A stretch of DNA of 64,000 nucleotides from Streptomyces mangrovisoli (GCF_000974985.2 NZ_LAVA02000019.1:1-64000), one strand, 5' to 3'. Positions 24,728 to 35,200 are shown, counted from the first letter of the stretch. Notes: a model not told the origin generated them from the sequence alone. Made by a program: numbers and translations.

Positions 24728-25711
24728 ATGTTGGGCAGGCTGTTCGGCAGGGGCGGGGAGAGACCGGCGGCGGATCCGTACGCCCTTCCCGCACCGCGCA
24801 GACGTGGCGGGGTGTACAAGCTCCAAGCCCTCGGGGACACCCGGGTGATGGCCCTGGTGGTGGCCGCCGAGTCGGGCGACTGGGACGCGGTCAAGGCGGC
24901 GTCCGCCCCGTTCGACCTCGGCCGCGACAACGAGGTGCTGACCGAAGTGGCCGAGGTCGCCGGCGTGCAGGACTGGATCGGCCGCGCCATCGCGGAGGAC
25001 AAGGAGCACCGGGCCACGGCCCTGCTCATATCCGGCGCGCGCCACATCAGATGGGGCTGGGAGGCGCGTACGGGGGCACGCGCCGCCAACGTCTCGCGCG
25101 AGCAGTGGCGCCTCTTCCGCGAGCGCCTGACCATCGGCGAGGAGCACCTGCTCGAAGCCGCCGAGCTGCGACCCCAGTGGATCACCCCGTGGACGTATCT
25201 GCTCACCTCCGGCAGCGGCATGTCGCTGCCCGCCCCGGTCAACGAGGCCCGCCTCGACGCCGCTCTGCGGCGCGATCCGCTGGATCTCCCCACCCACCTC
25301 CAGTGGTTGTCGCGCCTTCAGCCGCGCTGGCAGGGAGGGCCGGGACAGGGCCTCGCGTTCGCCCGCGAGGCATTCGCCGGAGCGCCCGACGGGCATCCCC
25401 TCGGCTGCGTGATCCCCATGGCGCACATCGAGGACTGGGTGGAGGCGGACGACCGCACGTGCCTCGACACCCCGGAGATCCAGCGCGAGCTCAGGGACGC
25501 GGCCAGGCGAAGCATCCTGCACCCCGACTACGTGCGGCACCCGGGATGGCACCAGGACTTCAACATCTTCGCCATGGCCCTGTCGCTGGCCCACGAGGGC
25601 GTCGTCGCCCCGCGCGTCTTCCACGAGTTGGACGGCGCCTACACCGAGTGGCCCTGGACCTACCTGGCACAGCCGGAGAAGGCGTACGCCCGGTACCGAC
25701 GCCACGCCTGA
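24728..25711 (+). CDS. uncharacterised protein upstream of the Hsp90-TPR genes (DUF4034-like)
   Basis: A 327-residue soluble protein starting with MLGRLFGRGGERPAADPYALP. It is helical with repeated tryptophan-containing pieces (GRHIRWGWEAR-like, RPQWITPWTYLLTSGSGM, HPGWHQDFNIFAMALSLAHE, TEWPWTYLAQPEKAY) and resembles TPR-like proteins annotated with DUF4034; the assignment is from memory. GGGGAGG lies 8 bp before the ATG. TATGCT at 24683-24688 is a plausible -10. It is co-directional with, and 121 bp upstream of, the Hsp90-like gene, so a shared stress or quality-control role is possible but unproven. Confidence 0.6.
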   Translation: MLGRLFGRGGERPAADPYALPAPRRRGGVYKLQALGDTRVMALVVAAESGDWDAVKAASAPFDLGRDNEVLTEVAEVAGVQDWIGRAIAEDKEHRATALLISGARHIRWGWEARTGARAANVSREQWRLFRERLTIGEEHLLEAAELRPQWITPWTYLLTSGSGMSLPAPVNEARLDAALRRDPLDLPTHLQWLSRLQPRWQGGPGQGLAFAREAFAGAPDGHPLGCVIPMAHIEDWVEADDRTCLDTPEIQRELRDAARRSILHPDYVRHPGWHQDFNIFAMALSLAHEGVVAPRVFHELDGAYTEWPWTYLAQPEKAYARYRRHA

Positions 25712-25832
25712 ACCGGCCCCGGCCGGTGCCACACGCCCCCGCGGCCCAGACCTGACCACCCGTCGGCGCTGTTGCCCGCCTCGCCGGGCGCCGTTCCCGT
25801 CCCTCGTCGACCACCCCACCCCGGACTCCCCG

Positions 25833-27680
25833 ATGACTCTGCCCCACACGCCCGTCAGCCCGGACGCAGCCGACCGCACCTTCCAGGTGGACCTGCGCGG
25901 CCTCGTCGATCTCCTCTCCCACCACCTCTACTCCAGCCCCCGCGTCTACCTGCGCGAACTCCTCCAGAACGCGGTGGACGCGCTCACCGCGCGGCACGGC
26001 CTCGAACCGGGCGCCGCCGCCGACGCCTTCGGCATCCGTCTGTACGCCGACGGTTCGGTGGTCCGCGTCGAGGACGACGGTGTGGGTCTGACCGAGGCCG
26101 ACGTGCACACCTTCCTCGCCACGATCGGCCGCAGCAGCAAGCGTTCGGACCAGATCGCCGAGCAGCGCGCCGACTTCATCGGGCAGTTCGGCATCGGTCT
26201 GCTCTCCTGCTTCCTCGTCGCGGACGAGATCCACGTGCTGAGCCGTTCCGCGCGCACCCCCGACGCACCCGCCGTGGAGTGGCGCGGCCGCGGCGACGGC
26301 AGCTATTCGGTGCGGACCCTGCCGTCCTCCGCCCGGCCCCGGCCCGGCACCACGGTGACGCTGACCCCCCGCGCCGACGCGGCCGAGTGGACGCGTCCGG
26401 GCCAGGTGCACGCGCTGGCACGGCACTTCGGATCCCTGCTGCGCCACCCGGTGACCTTCCAGGACAGCGCGAACGGCACCGGGGCGCCGGTGAACCCCGA
26501 ACCCGCGCCCTGGACCCGCACCTATCCCACGCCGGGCGCCCGCTCGCGCGCGCTGGCCGCCTACGGCGAGGAGGTCTTCGGGTTCACGCCGCTGGACACC
26601 ATCGAGCTGGACCTGCCGGCCGTGGGCCTCAAGGGCATCGCGTGCGTGCTGTCCGAGGCCGTGCCGGCCGGGCGCCGCCACGGGCACCGGGTGCACGTGA
26701 AGGGCATGTTGCTGTCCGAGCAGGCCGAGGAGATCCTGCCCGAGTGGGCGTTCTTCGTCCGGTGCGTGATCGACGCCGAGAGCCTGCGCCCGACCGCCTC
26801 GCGCGAGTCGCTGTACGAGGACGACACCCTCGCCGCCGTCCGGGACGCCCTCGCCGAGAGCCTGCGCGCGTGGATCGCCCGCATCGCCGCCAGCGACCCC
26901 GAACTGCTGGGCCGTTTCCTCCAGGTCCACCACCTGGCCGTGAAGTCGCTCGCCGTGCACGACGACGAGATCCTGCGGATGCTGCTGCCCTGGCTGCCGT
27001 TCGAGACGACCGACGGGCACGCCACCCTCGACGAGTTCGCGCGCGCTCACCGCACGGTGCTCGTCACGTCGAGCGTGGAGGAGTTCCGGCAGGTCGCCGC
27101 GATCGCCTCGGCGGCCGGGCTCGGTGTCGTCAACGGCGGTTACACCTACGACCGCCAACTGGTGCACCGGCTGCCCGAGATCAGGCCCGAGGTCAGCGTC
27201 GCCGACCTCGACCCGGCGACCCTCACCGCCCATCTCGACCCGGTCGACCGGGAGACGGAGCTGGCCGCCGCGGCCTATCTCGCGCTCGCGCGCGACGCCC
27301 TCGCCGTCTTCGACTGCGATGTCGCGCTGCGCACCTTCCAGCCCGCGACCGCCCCCGCGCTCCTGCTCGACAGTCGCGAGGCCCGGCACGAGCGCACCCG
27401 CTCCCAGCTCGCCCGCGAGCAGCAGGGCGGCCTGTGGGGCGACATCCTCGGCCATCTGCGGCAGGAGGCGCCGCGCGCCCAGCTGATCCTGAACCAGCTC
27501 AACCCGCTGGTGCGCACCGCGGTGACCATCAACGAGCCGGAGCTGGCCCGCACCAGCGCCGAAGCCCTCTACGGACAGGCCGCGATGCTGTCGCGGCGCC
27601 CGCTGCGGCCCGCCGAGTCGAGCCTGATCAACCGCTCCTTCCTCGACCTTCTCGCCCACGCCCTCCGCAAGGACAGCTGA
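25833..27680 (+). CDS. Hsp90-family ATPase (HtpG-like, divergent)
   Basis: A 615-residue protein. The GHKL ATPase site is intact: YLRELLQNAVDALTAR (N-box with catalytic Glu and Mg-binding Asn), VEDDGVGLTEADV (G1) and FIGQFGIGLLSCFLVADE (G2). The middle domain has FFVRCVIDAESLRPTASRES, the conserved region around the ATP-sensing arginine. The C-terminal third diverges from HtpG and there is no MEEVD end. Hsp90s are ATP-driven chaperone clamps. The gene is followed after 2 bp by a giant TPR gene, an arrangement I recall elsewhere in actinomycetes. Distinct from housekeeping htpG. Confidence 0.87.
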   Translation: MTLPHTPVSPDAADRTFQVDLRGLVDLLSHHLYSSPRVYLRELLQNAVDALTARHGLEPGAAADAFGIRLYADGSVVRVEDDGVGLTEADVHTFLATIGRSSKRSDQIAEQRADFIGQFGIGLLSCFLVADEIHVLSRSARTPDAPAVEWRGRGDGSYSVRTLPSSARPRPGTTVTLTPRADAAEWTRPGQVHALARHFGSLLRHPVTFQDSANGTGAPVNPEPAPWTRTYPTPGARSRALAAYGEEVFGFTPLDTIELDLPAVGLKGIACVLSEAVPAGRRHGHRVHVKGMLLSEQAEEILPEWAFFVRCVIDAESLRPTASRESLYEDDTLAAVRDALAESLRAWIARIAASDPELLGRFLQVHHLAVKSLAVHDDEILRMLLPWLPFETTDGHATLDEFARAHRTVLVTSSVEEFRQVAAIASAAGLGVVNGGYTYDRQLVHRLPEIRPEVSVADLDPATLTAHLDPVDRETELAAAAYLALARDALAVFDCDVALRTFQPATAPALLLDSREARHERTRSQLAREQQGGLWGDILGHLRQEAPRAQLILNQLNPLVRTAVTINEPELARTSAEALYGQAAMLSRRPLRPAESSLINRSFLDLLAHALRKDS

Positions 27681-27682
27681 CG

Positions 27683-30634
27683 ATGCCGACCACACCGCAG
27701 ACCACCGACGAGCTGTACCAGGCGCTCCAGGAGAACGACCAGCGCCCGTACGGCCGTACCCGCACCGTCACCGCCGAGGAACTCGTCGACGCGGCGGAGC
27801 AGTTCGCCGAGACGGTCCCGCTCGTCCATGCGCTGCTGGAGCTGCAGGAGGCGTACACCTACGGCTCCGAGCCCCGTAAGTCGCCGGTCGTCTTCGCCCG
27901 TGTGCTCACCCTGTTCGACGAGCGGCCCGACGACTTCGACGACCGCCTGCGGCACACCGTGTTCTGGCGGTTCAAGTGGGTGGCCAACGCCCTGCGCGCG
28001 CTGCCCGAGATGCCGCTGGCCAGTCTGCGCCAGTGGCTGACCGAGATGCGTGACCGCTACGAGAAGGCCGGCCTCGGCCTCCAGCCGTACTACGGGCAGG
28101 CGTACCAGCTCGCCGCACACACCGGCGAGGACGCCGCCCTCGCCTTCGACCTGTGGGCGGGGCGGTCCCGGACCCAGCTCAGCGACTGCGAGGCGTGCGA
28201 GATCTGCGAGCGCGCCCTGTACCACCTGGGGAAGGGCGACGACGAGCGGGCGCTGCGCGCCTGGGAGCCCGTCCTGGCCGGGAAGGAGTCCTGCCAGGAG
28301 GAGCCCGCCCGCTCGATCTCCTACGCGCTGCTGCCGCTGCTGCGCGCCGGCCGCACCGACGACGCGCGGCGGCTGCACCTCGCCGGTTACCGCGGCTGCC
28401 GCCGCAATCCGTCGATGGCCGGTGAGGTCGGCCGGCATCTGGAGTTCTGCGCGCTGACCGGCAACGAGGCGCGCGGCCTGGAACTCCTCGCCGAGAACCG
28501 CAACCTCTTCGAGGAGGTCGACTCACCACTGGAGCAGCTCGCCTTCCTCACCGGGGTGGAGGTGCTCCTCCAGCGCGTCGAACTCCTCGGCCACGGCGCC
28601 CTGCCCGCCACCGGATACGCGGGACGCACCTGGACGGTCGCCGGACTGCGCACGGAGATACGGCGCCGCGCAGACGACCTCGCCGCCCGCTTCGACGCCC
28701 GCAACGGCACCGCCGCCCACACCGACCGCCGCACGGCCCGCCTCGACCGCGCCCCCCTGCTGGACACGCTCGAACTGACCCTGCGCACCCGCAGCCTGGA
28801 CGACGTGGCCCCGGCCGCGCCCGCCGCCGTGCCGCACTCCCCCGCACCGGCCGCCGTACCCGCCGTACCCGAGTCGACTCTCGAACTGATCCTTCGGGCA
28901 CGGGAGTTGCATGAGCTCGGGCATCCCGAGGCGGACGCGCTGTGGGCGCGGCTGCGTACGCTGGCCGCCGACCCGGACTACACCCACCCCGAGGACCCCG
29001 AGGCGGGGCCGCTCGCCCGGCTGCGCGCGGACCTGCTCATGGACAGGTCGAACGACGCGGGCGAGAAGGACCAGTTCGCGGTCGCGGTCGCCCTCCAGGA
29101 GGAGGCCGCGGGCCTGTACGACGAGGCGGGGGACCCGGCGCGCGCGGCGCTGGCCCGCGCAGGGGCGCTGCTCGCGAGCGCCGAGACACCTCCGCAGAAC
29201 CCGCTCGACCCCGACGCGGTCGAGGTGAAGACCGCCGCGCTGACCGACGCCCACGCGGCCATGGTCCGCTTCCAGGAGGAGACGCCCGGCCTCACCCCGA
29301 AGCTGGAGGCGCGTCTGCTGCGGCTGCGCGCCACAGCGCTCGGGCTGCGCCTGCAGGGGTCGCGGGACAAGGAGTACGCCGCGCCCGCCCTGGCCGAGGC
29401 GGACCTCCTGCTGGCGCACGCCACCCTGCACGACCTGCCCGGGCAGATCTCCGGCGCCCGTCTGCTGCGCGCGGGCAATCACGCCCTCTCCGGTGAACTC
29501 CCCGCCGCGGTCGAGGAGATCGACACCCTGCTGGAGCGCCTGCGCGCTGAGGGGCCTGCCTGGCACGTGCCGCGCGCGCTGGCGCTCCGCGGCCGGATCC
29601 AGCTGGGCCTGGGTGACGCGCAGGCGGCCCACGCCGACCTGACGGAGGGCATCAGGCTGGCCGGCGAGTGGCCCGCGGGAACCCTCAACACCGCCCGCAT
29701 GTACGCCGATCTGGCCGAGGCGTCCATGCATCTTCGCCGTCCCGACGAGGCCCTGCGGCACCTCACCCGCTCCGCGGAACTGGACCTGCGGCACGGCAGC
29801 CGTACGGACGCGTTCTGCACGTACAGCAACGCCGCCCAGCTCACCCTCGACCTCGAGCGGGTCGAAGACTGCATCGCGCTGCTCGACTCCGTGCTCGCCG
29901 AACCGGACATCGCCTCGGGCGACCTGGACGACCGGCTCACCGCCCAGCTGCGGCTGATCCGTGCGCGCGCGCTGCACGCCGGGGAGGATCTCAAGGCGGC
30001 CACCACCGAGTTCGTCGCGCTCGCGGCCGAATCGGCCGGCTGGGACGACGACCCGGGCAGCCACGCCATGATCGCCTCGGAGACCGCCGTGCTCCTCGGC
30101 GAATCCGGCGAGTTCGGGCGGGCCCGGGAGGCCGTGGACCAGGCGCTCGCCGCACACGCCCGGGAACCGCGCTACGAGCAGCTCAGCAGCTGCCTGCGCG
30201 AACTGGCCCGCCTCCAGGCCCAGCAGCAGGGCGCCGAGGGCCTGACCGAGGCGCTCACCTTCCTCACCGACGCCGGCCGCGTCGCGGAGGAGGCGCGCGC
30301 CGCCGCCTACGAGGCACGCGGCCGCGCCCTGGACCCGGCGCTGGCGTACGAGTACGGCAGGGTCAACGCGCACGCCGGTGCGTACGAGGACGCGCTGACC
30401 GCCCTCCACCAGGCCCTCGACCTGCTCGGCGAGCCGGGACCGGAGGACGACCACGTCGGCGAGTGGGCCGAGTGCGTCCGCCTGTCCGGTGTGGTCGAGG
30501 GCGTCTACCTGGAACGCCCGGCCCCGGCGCTCGCCCGCCTCGACGCGGCGATCCACCGCCTCACCGGCCTCGGCCACAAGGAGGAGACCGGGCCGCTGGT
30601 CTCGCTGGCGGCCCGGCTGCGCGACGAGAAGTGA
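27683..30634 (+). CDS. large TPR-type protein coupled to the Hsp90-like ATPase
   Basis: A 983-residue all-helical protein rich in Ala, Leu, Glu and Arg with many TPR-like units. They are clearest from residue 450 on, for example LALRGRIQLGLGDAQAAHAD, then YADLAEASMHLRRPDEALRH and ALAYEYGRVNAHAGAYEDAL. Residues 1-330 form a separate helical region with a cysteine cluster (CEACEICERALYHLGKG). No signal peptide is seen. The ATG is 2 bp past the Hsp90-like stop, with AAGGA inside that gene, so the two are translationally coupled. In eukaryotes TPR co-chaperones dock on Hsp90; a bacterial parallel is a tempting inference here. Confidence 0.8.
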   Translation: MPTTPQTTDELYQALQENDQRPYGRTRTVTAEELVDAAEQFAETVPLVHALLELQEAYTYGSEPRKSPVVFARVLTLFDERPDDFDDRLRHTVFWRFKWVANALRALPEMPLASLRQWLTEMRDRYEKAGLGLQPYYGQAYQLAAHTGEDAALAFDLWAGRSRTQLSDCEACEICERALYHLGKGDDERALRAWEPVLAGKESCQEEPARSISYALLPLLRAGRTDDARRLHLAGYRGCRRNPSMAGEVGRHLEFCALTGNEARGLELLAENRNLFEEVDSPLEQLAFLTGVEVLLQRVELLGHGALPATGYAGRTWTVAGLRTEIRRRADDLAARFDARNGTAAHTDRRTARLDRAPLLDTLELTLRTRSLDDVAPAAPAAVPHSPAPAAVPAVPESTLELILRARELHELGHPEADALWARLRTLAADPDYTHPEDPEAGPLARLRADLLMDRSNDAGEKDQFAVAVALQEEAAGLYDEAGDPARAALARAGALLASAETPPQNPLDPDAVEVKTAALTDAHAAMVRFQEETPGLTPKLEARLLRLRATALGLRLQGSRDKEYAAPALAEADLLLAHATLHDLPGQISGARLLRAGNHALSGELPAAVEEIDTLLERLRAEGPAWHVPRALALRGRIQLGLGDAQAAHADLTEGIRLAGEWPAGTLNTARMYADLAEASMHLRRPDEALRHLTRSAELDLRHGSRTDAFCTYSNAAQLTLDLERVEDCIALLDSVLAEPDIASGDLDDRLTAQLRLIRARALHAGEDLKAATTEFVALAAESAGWDDDPGSHAMIASETAVLLGESGEFGRAREAVDQALAAHAREPRYEQLSSCLRELARLQAQQQGAEGLTEALTFLTDAGRVAEEARAAAYEARGRALDPALAYEYGRVNAHAGAYEDALTALHQALDLLGEPGPEDDHVGEWAECVRLSGVVEGVYLERPAPALARLDAAIHRLTGLGHKEETGPLVSLAARLRDEK

Positions 30635-30740
30635 CGCGCGGGGGCGGTGCCCGGCCGCAGCACAGCTGCCGGTGCACCGCCTCCACGGCTGCGCGCGTCT
30701 CCCACCCGGGGCCTGTGTGCGCGAGGGCTAATCTGGCCCG

Positions 30741-30901
30741 GTGACGCGACGAGTGGGCACCGTGGTGCTGATGTGCGGTCTGCCGGGGTCGGGCAAGACC
30801 ACCTATGGCGCGAACAGCGCGCCGAACTGGTCGAGTTGATGCAAGCCAGCTGTGACGTCGTGGTCGACTACAGCTTCTGGAGCCGGGCGGCCTGCGACTG
30901 A
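30741..30901 (+). pseudogene. remnant of a P-loop ATP-binding/kinase-like protein
   Basis: The first frame from GTG 30741 reads VTRRVGTVVLMCGLPGSGKT, a complete Walker A start of a zeta-toxin/kinase-like family, and stops at 30839. The +1 frame then reads EQRAELVELMQASCDVVVDY followed by SFW, the later part of the same family, and stops at 30901. Between the two about 40 residues are missing relative to intact homologues, and everything after the SFW region is gone. Internal deletion, frameshift and C-terminal loss together mark a decayed gene. Confidence 0.75.
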
Positions 30902-30904
30902 GGC

Positions 30905-31318
30905 CTACGTCTCGGCCGCCTGCCTGCCGCCGCGCTCCTGTGCCTCCCGCAGTTCGTCGCTGCGTTCCTGTGCCTCCAGCAGTTCGTCGCCGTGCTCCAG
31001 CACCCAGCGGCCCAGCGCCGTCAGCGGTCCCTCCACCAGGCTCCGGCCCAGGGCGGTCAGCGCGTAGTCCACACGGGGCGGCGCCTCCGCGTGGGCCCGG
31101 CGCTCGACCAGGCCGTCCCCCAGCAGGCGGCGCAGTGCGTCGGTGAGGACCTTGTCGCTGACGCCGCCGATCGTGGCGCGCAGCTCGCGGCGGCGGCGCG
31201 GTCCCGGGCTCAGGGCCGCCAGCACGACCGGATCCCAGGTGTGGGCGAAGAGGTCGGTGGCCGCGCGCAGTCGGCAGTCGGCGACCAACTCGTAGCAGTG
31301 CGCGTCTTCGTGAGTCAT
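30905..31318 (-). CDS. HxlR-family (DUF24) regulator
   Basis: About 137 residues of winged-helix regulator: CRLRAATDLFAHTWDPVVLA, then RRRRELRATIGGVSDKVLTD, then LVERRAHAEAPPRVDYALTA. HxlR proteins control adjacent genes, often oxidoreductases responding to electrophiles. It is divergent from the NAD(P)-binding protein at 31418, with a perfect 18-bp palindrome between them. An ATG at 31330 four codons earlier is an equal alternative start. The C-terminus ends in a charged Glu/Arg repeat (LLEAQERSDELREAQERGG). Confidence 0.87.
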   Translation of the reverse strand: MTHEDAHCYELVADCRLRAATDLFAHTWDPVVLAALSPGPRRRRELRATIGGVSDKVLTDALRRLLGDGLVERRAHAEAPPRVDYALTALGRSLVEGPLTALGRWVLEHGDELLEAQERSDELREAQERGGRQAAET

Positions 31319-31344
31319 GTCGCCGTCCATGGTCGCGCGAGGTC

Positions 31345-31362
31345 ACGCACCGATCGGTGCGT
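31345..31362. promoter_or_regulatory. perfect 18-bp palindrome, likely HxlR operator
   Basis: ACGCACCGATCGGTGCGT is its own reverse complement and lies in the 99-bp gap between the divergent HxlR and oxidoreductase genes. The position suits a single operator controlling both directions. Confidence 0.7.
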
Positions 31363-31417
31363 ATCGCCTTTCCTACCGTGTGACCACCGACATCGACTCC
31401 TCGGAGGACACGGACAC

Positions 31418-32077
31418 ATGCCTGACGGACAGATGCGTATCGGAATTCTCGGCACGGGGACCCTGGCGGCAGCCCTCGCGGCCGGCTGGGCGCGGGCGGG
31501 GCACGAGGTGGCCGTCGGCGGGCGGTCGCGGGCCAAGGCGGAGGCGCTGGCCGAGCGCCTGGGGCCGGGAGTGCGTGCACTCGACCCGGACGAGGTGGTC
31601 GCCGGGCGCGACGCCGTGCTCCTCGCCGTGTCGTGGGACGGTGTCGAGGAGATGCTGGCGCGGGTGGGCGCGGCCGAGGGGGCGCTCGCGGGGGTGCCGC
31701 TGATCGATCCCGTCAATGCCGTCAGCCATGGCGTCGGCGCGCTGCTCACCGGTCCGGGCGAGTCCGTGTCGACCCGGATCGCCGCGCTCGCTCCGGGAGC
31801 CCGTGTGGTGAAGGCGTTCCATCTCTTCGCCGCCGACCAGTGGGTGGCCGAGCCCGACGCCGATCGGCCTCGCCCGACGGTCGCGATGTGCGGTGCCGAC
31901 CCCGGCGCTCTGGAGGTGGTCGGCCAACTGGTCCGCGATGTGGGCGGGGTTCCGGCGACGCTGGGGACCCTGGACCGGGTCCGGCAGCTGGAGGAGGTGG
32001 CGGGCTTCGTCATCAGGCTGGTCTTCGCGGGGTTCGACCCGGGCTCGGCCGTCCCGCACGTTCCCATGGCGGGCTGA
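31418..32077 (+). CDS. NADPH-dependent F420 reductase-like/Rossmann oxidoreductase
   Basis: A 219-residue protein with an N-terminal dinucleotide motif (RIGILGTGTLAAALAAGWA) and a basic residue pattern after strand 2 (VGGRSRAKAEAL) that favours NADP. The later VKAFHLFAADQW and PTVAMCGADPGALEVVGQLV match the F420-dependent NADP oxidoreductase-type family (YpjG/NpdG-like). GGAGGA is 8-9 bp before ATG 31418. It is divergent from the HxlR gene and presumably controlled by it. Exact cofactor use is not decidable. Confidence 0.8.
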   Translation: MPDGQMRIGILGTGTLAAALAAGWARAGHEVAVGGRSRAKAEALAERLGPGVRALDPDEVVAGRDAVLLAVSWDGVEEMLARVGAAEGALAGVPLIDPVNAVSHGVGALLTGPGESVSTRIAALAPGARVVKAFHLFAADQWVAEPDADRPRPTVAMCGADPGALEVVGQLVRDVGGVPATLGTLDRVRQLEEVAGFVIRLVFAGFDPGSAVPHVPMAG

Positions 32078-32120
32078 GCCCGGCCGGGTGCCACGCCGAC
32101 GCGCAACCTCCCGGCCCCGT

Positions 32121-32179
32121 CAGGCGTGTCGGCCTGTCCCGACAGGCGTGTCGGCCTGTCCCGACAGGCGTGTCGCCGC
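32121..32179. repeat. 22-bp tandem repeat with hairpin potential
   Basis: CAGGCGTGTCGGCCTGTCCC plus GA recurs at 32121, 32143 and (partial) 32165. Each junction makes GCCTGTC-cc-GACAGGC, a 7-bp hairpin. Placed 44 bp after the oxidoreductase stop, the stacked hairpins could end its transcript. Confidence 0.7.
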
Positions 32180-32262
32180 GGCTGGCACATGTGGGACGTG
32201 ACGCATTCGCGCCACCGGGCTGCTGTTCCCCCCACAGGTTCCTCACCGGTAGGAACCGTCAC

Positions 32263-35200
32263 ATGACTTACCTCATACCCCCACGCCGCAGACACCGGCG
32301 GGCGCTCGTGGCGGCCGCCGGCACGGTGGCGGTCCTCACGTCGCTCGCCGGGCCGACCGGCTCCGCGGCGGCGAACGAGCCGTCGAGCGCCGTCGCGGCA
32401 CACCCCGCCGCGACGACGGACGTCACCACGGTCACCGGCACCGGCACCGGCACCGGCACCGGCACCGGCGAGCACACCGTCACGCTGCTCACCGGTGACG
32501 TCGTGCGCGTCACGGACGCCGGTGGCGGCAAGCAGACCGCGGACGTGACCCGTCCGCCCGGCGCCACCGGCGGCGTGCGCACCGAGACCGTCGACGGCGA
32601 CCTCTACGTCTACCCCGACGAAGTGCAGCCCTACCTGGCCGCCGACCGTCTCGACAAGCGCCTGTTCGACGTCACCTCCCTGATCGAGCAGGGCTACGAC
32701 GACGCCCACAGCACCGGCATCCCCCTGATCCTGAGCTACGGCGCCAAGACGGCCGCCGAAGACCGGGCCACGCCCACCGGCGCCACCCGGGTGCGCTCCC
32801 TGCCGACCATCCGCGGCGCGGCCGTCCGCGCCACCAAGAAACGCGCCCGGACGGTCTGGAAGTCGATCGCCCCCGCGGCGACGGCCGCCACCCCCGGCAC
32901 CACCGGCACGGCCTCGGCCCGGCTCGGCGACGGCCTGTCCAAGGTCTGGCTGGACGGCCGGGTCAAGGCCACCCTGAAGGACACCACCGCGCAGATCGGC
33001 GCGGACACCGCCTGGGCGAACGGGTACGACGGCAAGGGCGTCAAGGTCGCCGTGCTGGACACCGGAGCGGACTTCAACCACCCCGACCTGGACGGCCGGA
33101 TCTCCGCGTCGCAGAGCTTCGTGCCCGACGAGAGCGTGCAGGACGGCCACGGCCACGGCACCCACACCGCCTCCACGGTCGGCGGCAGCGGTGCCGCCTC
33201 CGACGGGGCCGAGAAGGGCGTGGCTCCCGGCGCCGACCTGCTGATCGGCAAGGTGCTCTCCGACGACGGCTACGGCGAGGACTCCTGGATCATCGCCGGC
33301 ATGGAGTGGGCCGTCGACCAGGGCGCCCGCGTCGTCAGCATGAGCCTGGGCTCCTCGGACCCGTCCGACGGCACCGACCCGCTGAGCCAGACCGTCAACG
33401 GGCTCACCGAGAAGAGCGGCGCCCTCTTCGTGATCGCGGCGGGCAACTCCGGCAGCGAGGCGTCCATGGGCGCGCCCGGCGTGGCCGACGACGCGTTGAC
33501 CGTCGCCGCCGTGGACTCCACCGACAAGCGCGCGTCCTTCTCCTCGCAGGGTCCGCGCCTCACCGACTACGCCCTGAAGCCCGACATCTCCGCCCCCGGC
33601 GTGAACGTCCTCGCGGCCAAGGCGGGCGGCAGCGCCGCCACCGGCTGGTACCAGACGATGAGCGGTACCTCCATGGCGACCCCTCATGTCGCCGGTGCCG
33701 CCGCGCTGCTCGCCCAGGAGCATCCGGACTGGAAGGCGCAGCAGTTGAAGGACGCGCTGATGAGCACGTCCAAGGAGCTGTCGTCGTACACCACGTACCA
33801 GGTGGGTTCCGGCCGCGTCGACGTCGCCGCCGCGACCGCCGCCACGGTCACCGCGACCGGCTCGGCGTACTTCGGCATCGACACCTGGCCGCACGACGAC
33901 TCCACGCCGCGCGACCGCACGGTGACGTACACCAACACCGGTGATTCCGAAGCCGAGTTGCGCCTGTCGCTGAACGCCTCCGTCGCCGGTGGCCCCTACG
34001 ACACCGATCCGACCGCCGGCAAGGGCACCCCGGCGCCCGACGGGATGTTCACCCTGTCCGCCGACACGGTGACCGTGCCCGCGCACGGCACCGCCACCGT
34101 GACGGCCACCGCCGACCCGGGGCTGGGCGCCGACGGCCGCCGCTACCTCGGCCAGATCACCGCCAAGGACGGCTCGGGCGCGACGCTCGCCCGCACTCAG
34201 GTCGGCCTGTACCGCGAGGACGCCCGGCACAATCTGAACATCACCCTCAAGGACCGCTCCGGCACGCCGGCCGCGGGCTGGGTCGAGATCCAGAAGCTCG
34301 GCAGCACGGAGGACCCGTCCTACGCGACCGTCGACGACAGCGGAAAGGTCACCCTGCGGCTGCGCGAGGGCAGTTACAGCGTCATGACCTACCTGGACGT
34401 GGCCGGCAGTCACGGACCCGACTCGGTCGGCATGGCGCTGATGGGCGACCCGGAGGTCACCCTGGACCGCGACCGGGACGTGGCGCTCGACGCGAGCCGC
34501 ACCCGCGAGGTCACCGCGCGCGTCCCGCGCCGGACCGAGGACCGGACGCTGTCCATGAACTGGTACCGCGCGGACGGCTCGGCGGAGAACGCCTACGGCG
34601 TCGGCGTCGTGGAGGTGCAGTACCTGCTGGGGTCCACGGTCGACAGCATGTTCGTGCTGCCCACCCGCAAGGCGACGACGGGCACCTTCGAGTACGAGAC
34701 CCGCTGGCGCAAGGCCTATCCGCTGATCAGCCTCACCGACGACGGCCGTCGGATCCAGGTGCTGGGGCAGGCCCGCTCCGCCGCCTACGACGGGACCGGG
34801 CGCCTGGACGTCGTCCACGCCGGCACCGGTACCCCCGACGAGTACGCCGGGCTGAAGGTCAAGGGCAGGATCGCGCTGGTGACCCGCTCGGACGCGATCA
34901 GCGCCCCGGCGCGGGCACAGGCGGCGGCCGACGCCGGGGCCTCGCTCCTGGTCGTCGTCAACGACGGCCCGGGCAAGCTGATGGAGTCCGTCGGGACCGC
35001 TTCCGGCGGCAACAGCGCCGTGCCGGTGGTCTCGGTGACCGCCCGTGACGGGGCGTCGCTGATCGTCGAAGCCAGGCGCGGCCGACTGCGGCTGGACGTC
35101 GAGGGCGTGCCGAACTCGCCGTACGTCTACGACCTTTCGGACCCGCACACCGGGCAGATCCCGTCCACCGGGCTGACCTACCGACCCCGCGCGTCCGAAC

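Noticed and set aside
25772..30634. Long frame spanning both the Hsp90-like and TPR genes (1620 codons)
   Set aside because: Only its 3' part is real (start 27683). The upstream part is an out-of-frame Arg/Pro-rich reading of the Hsp90 gene.
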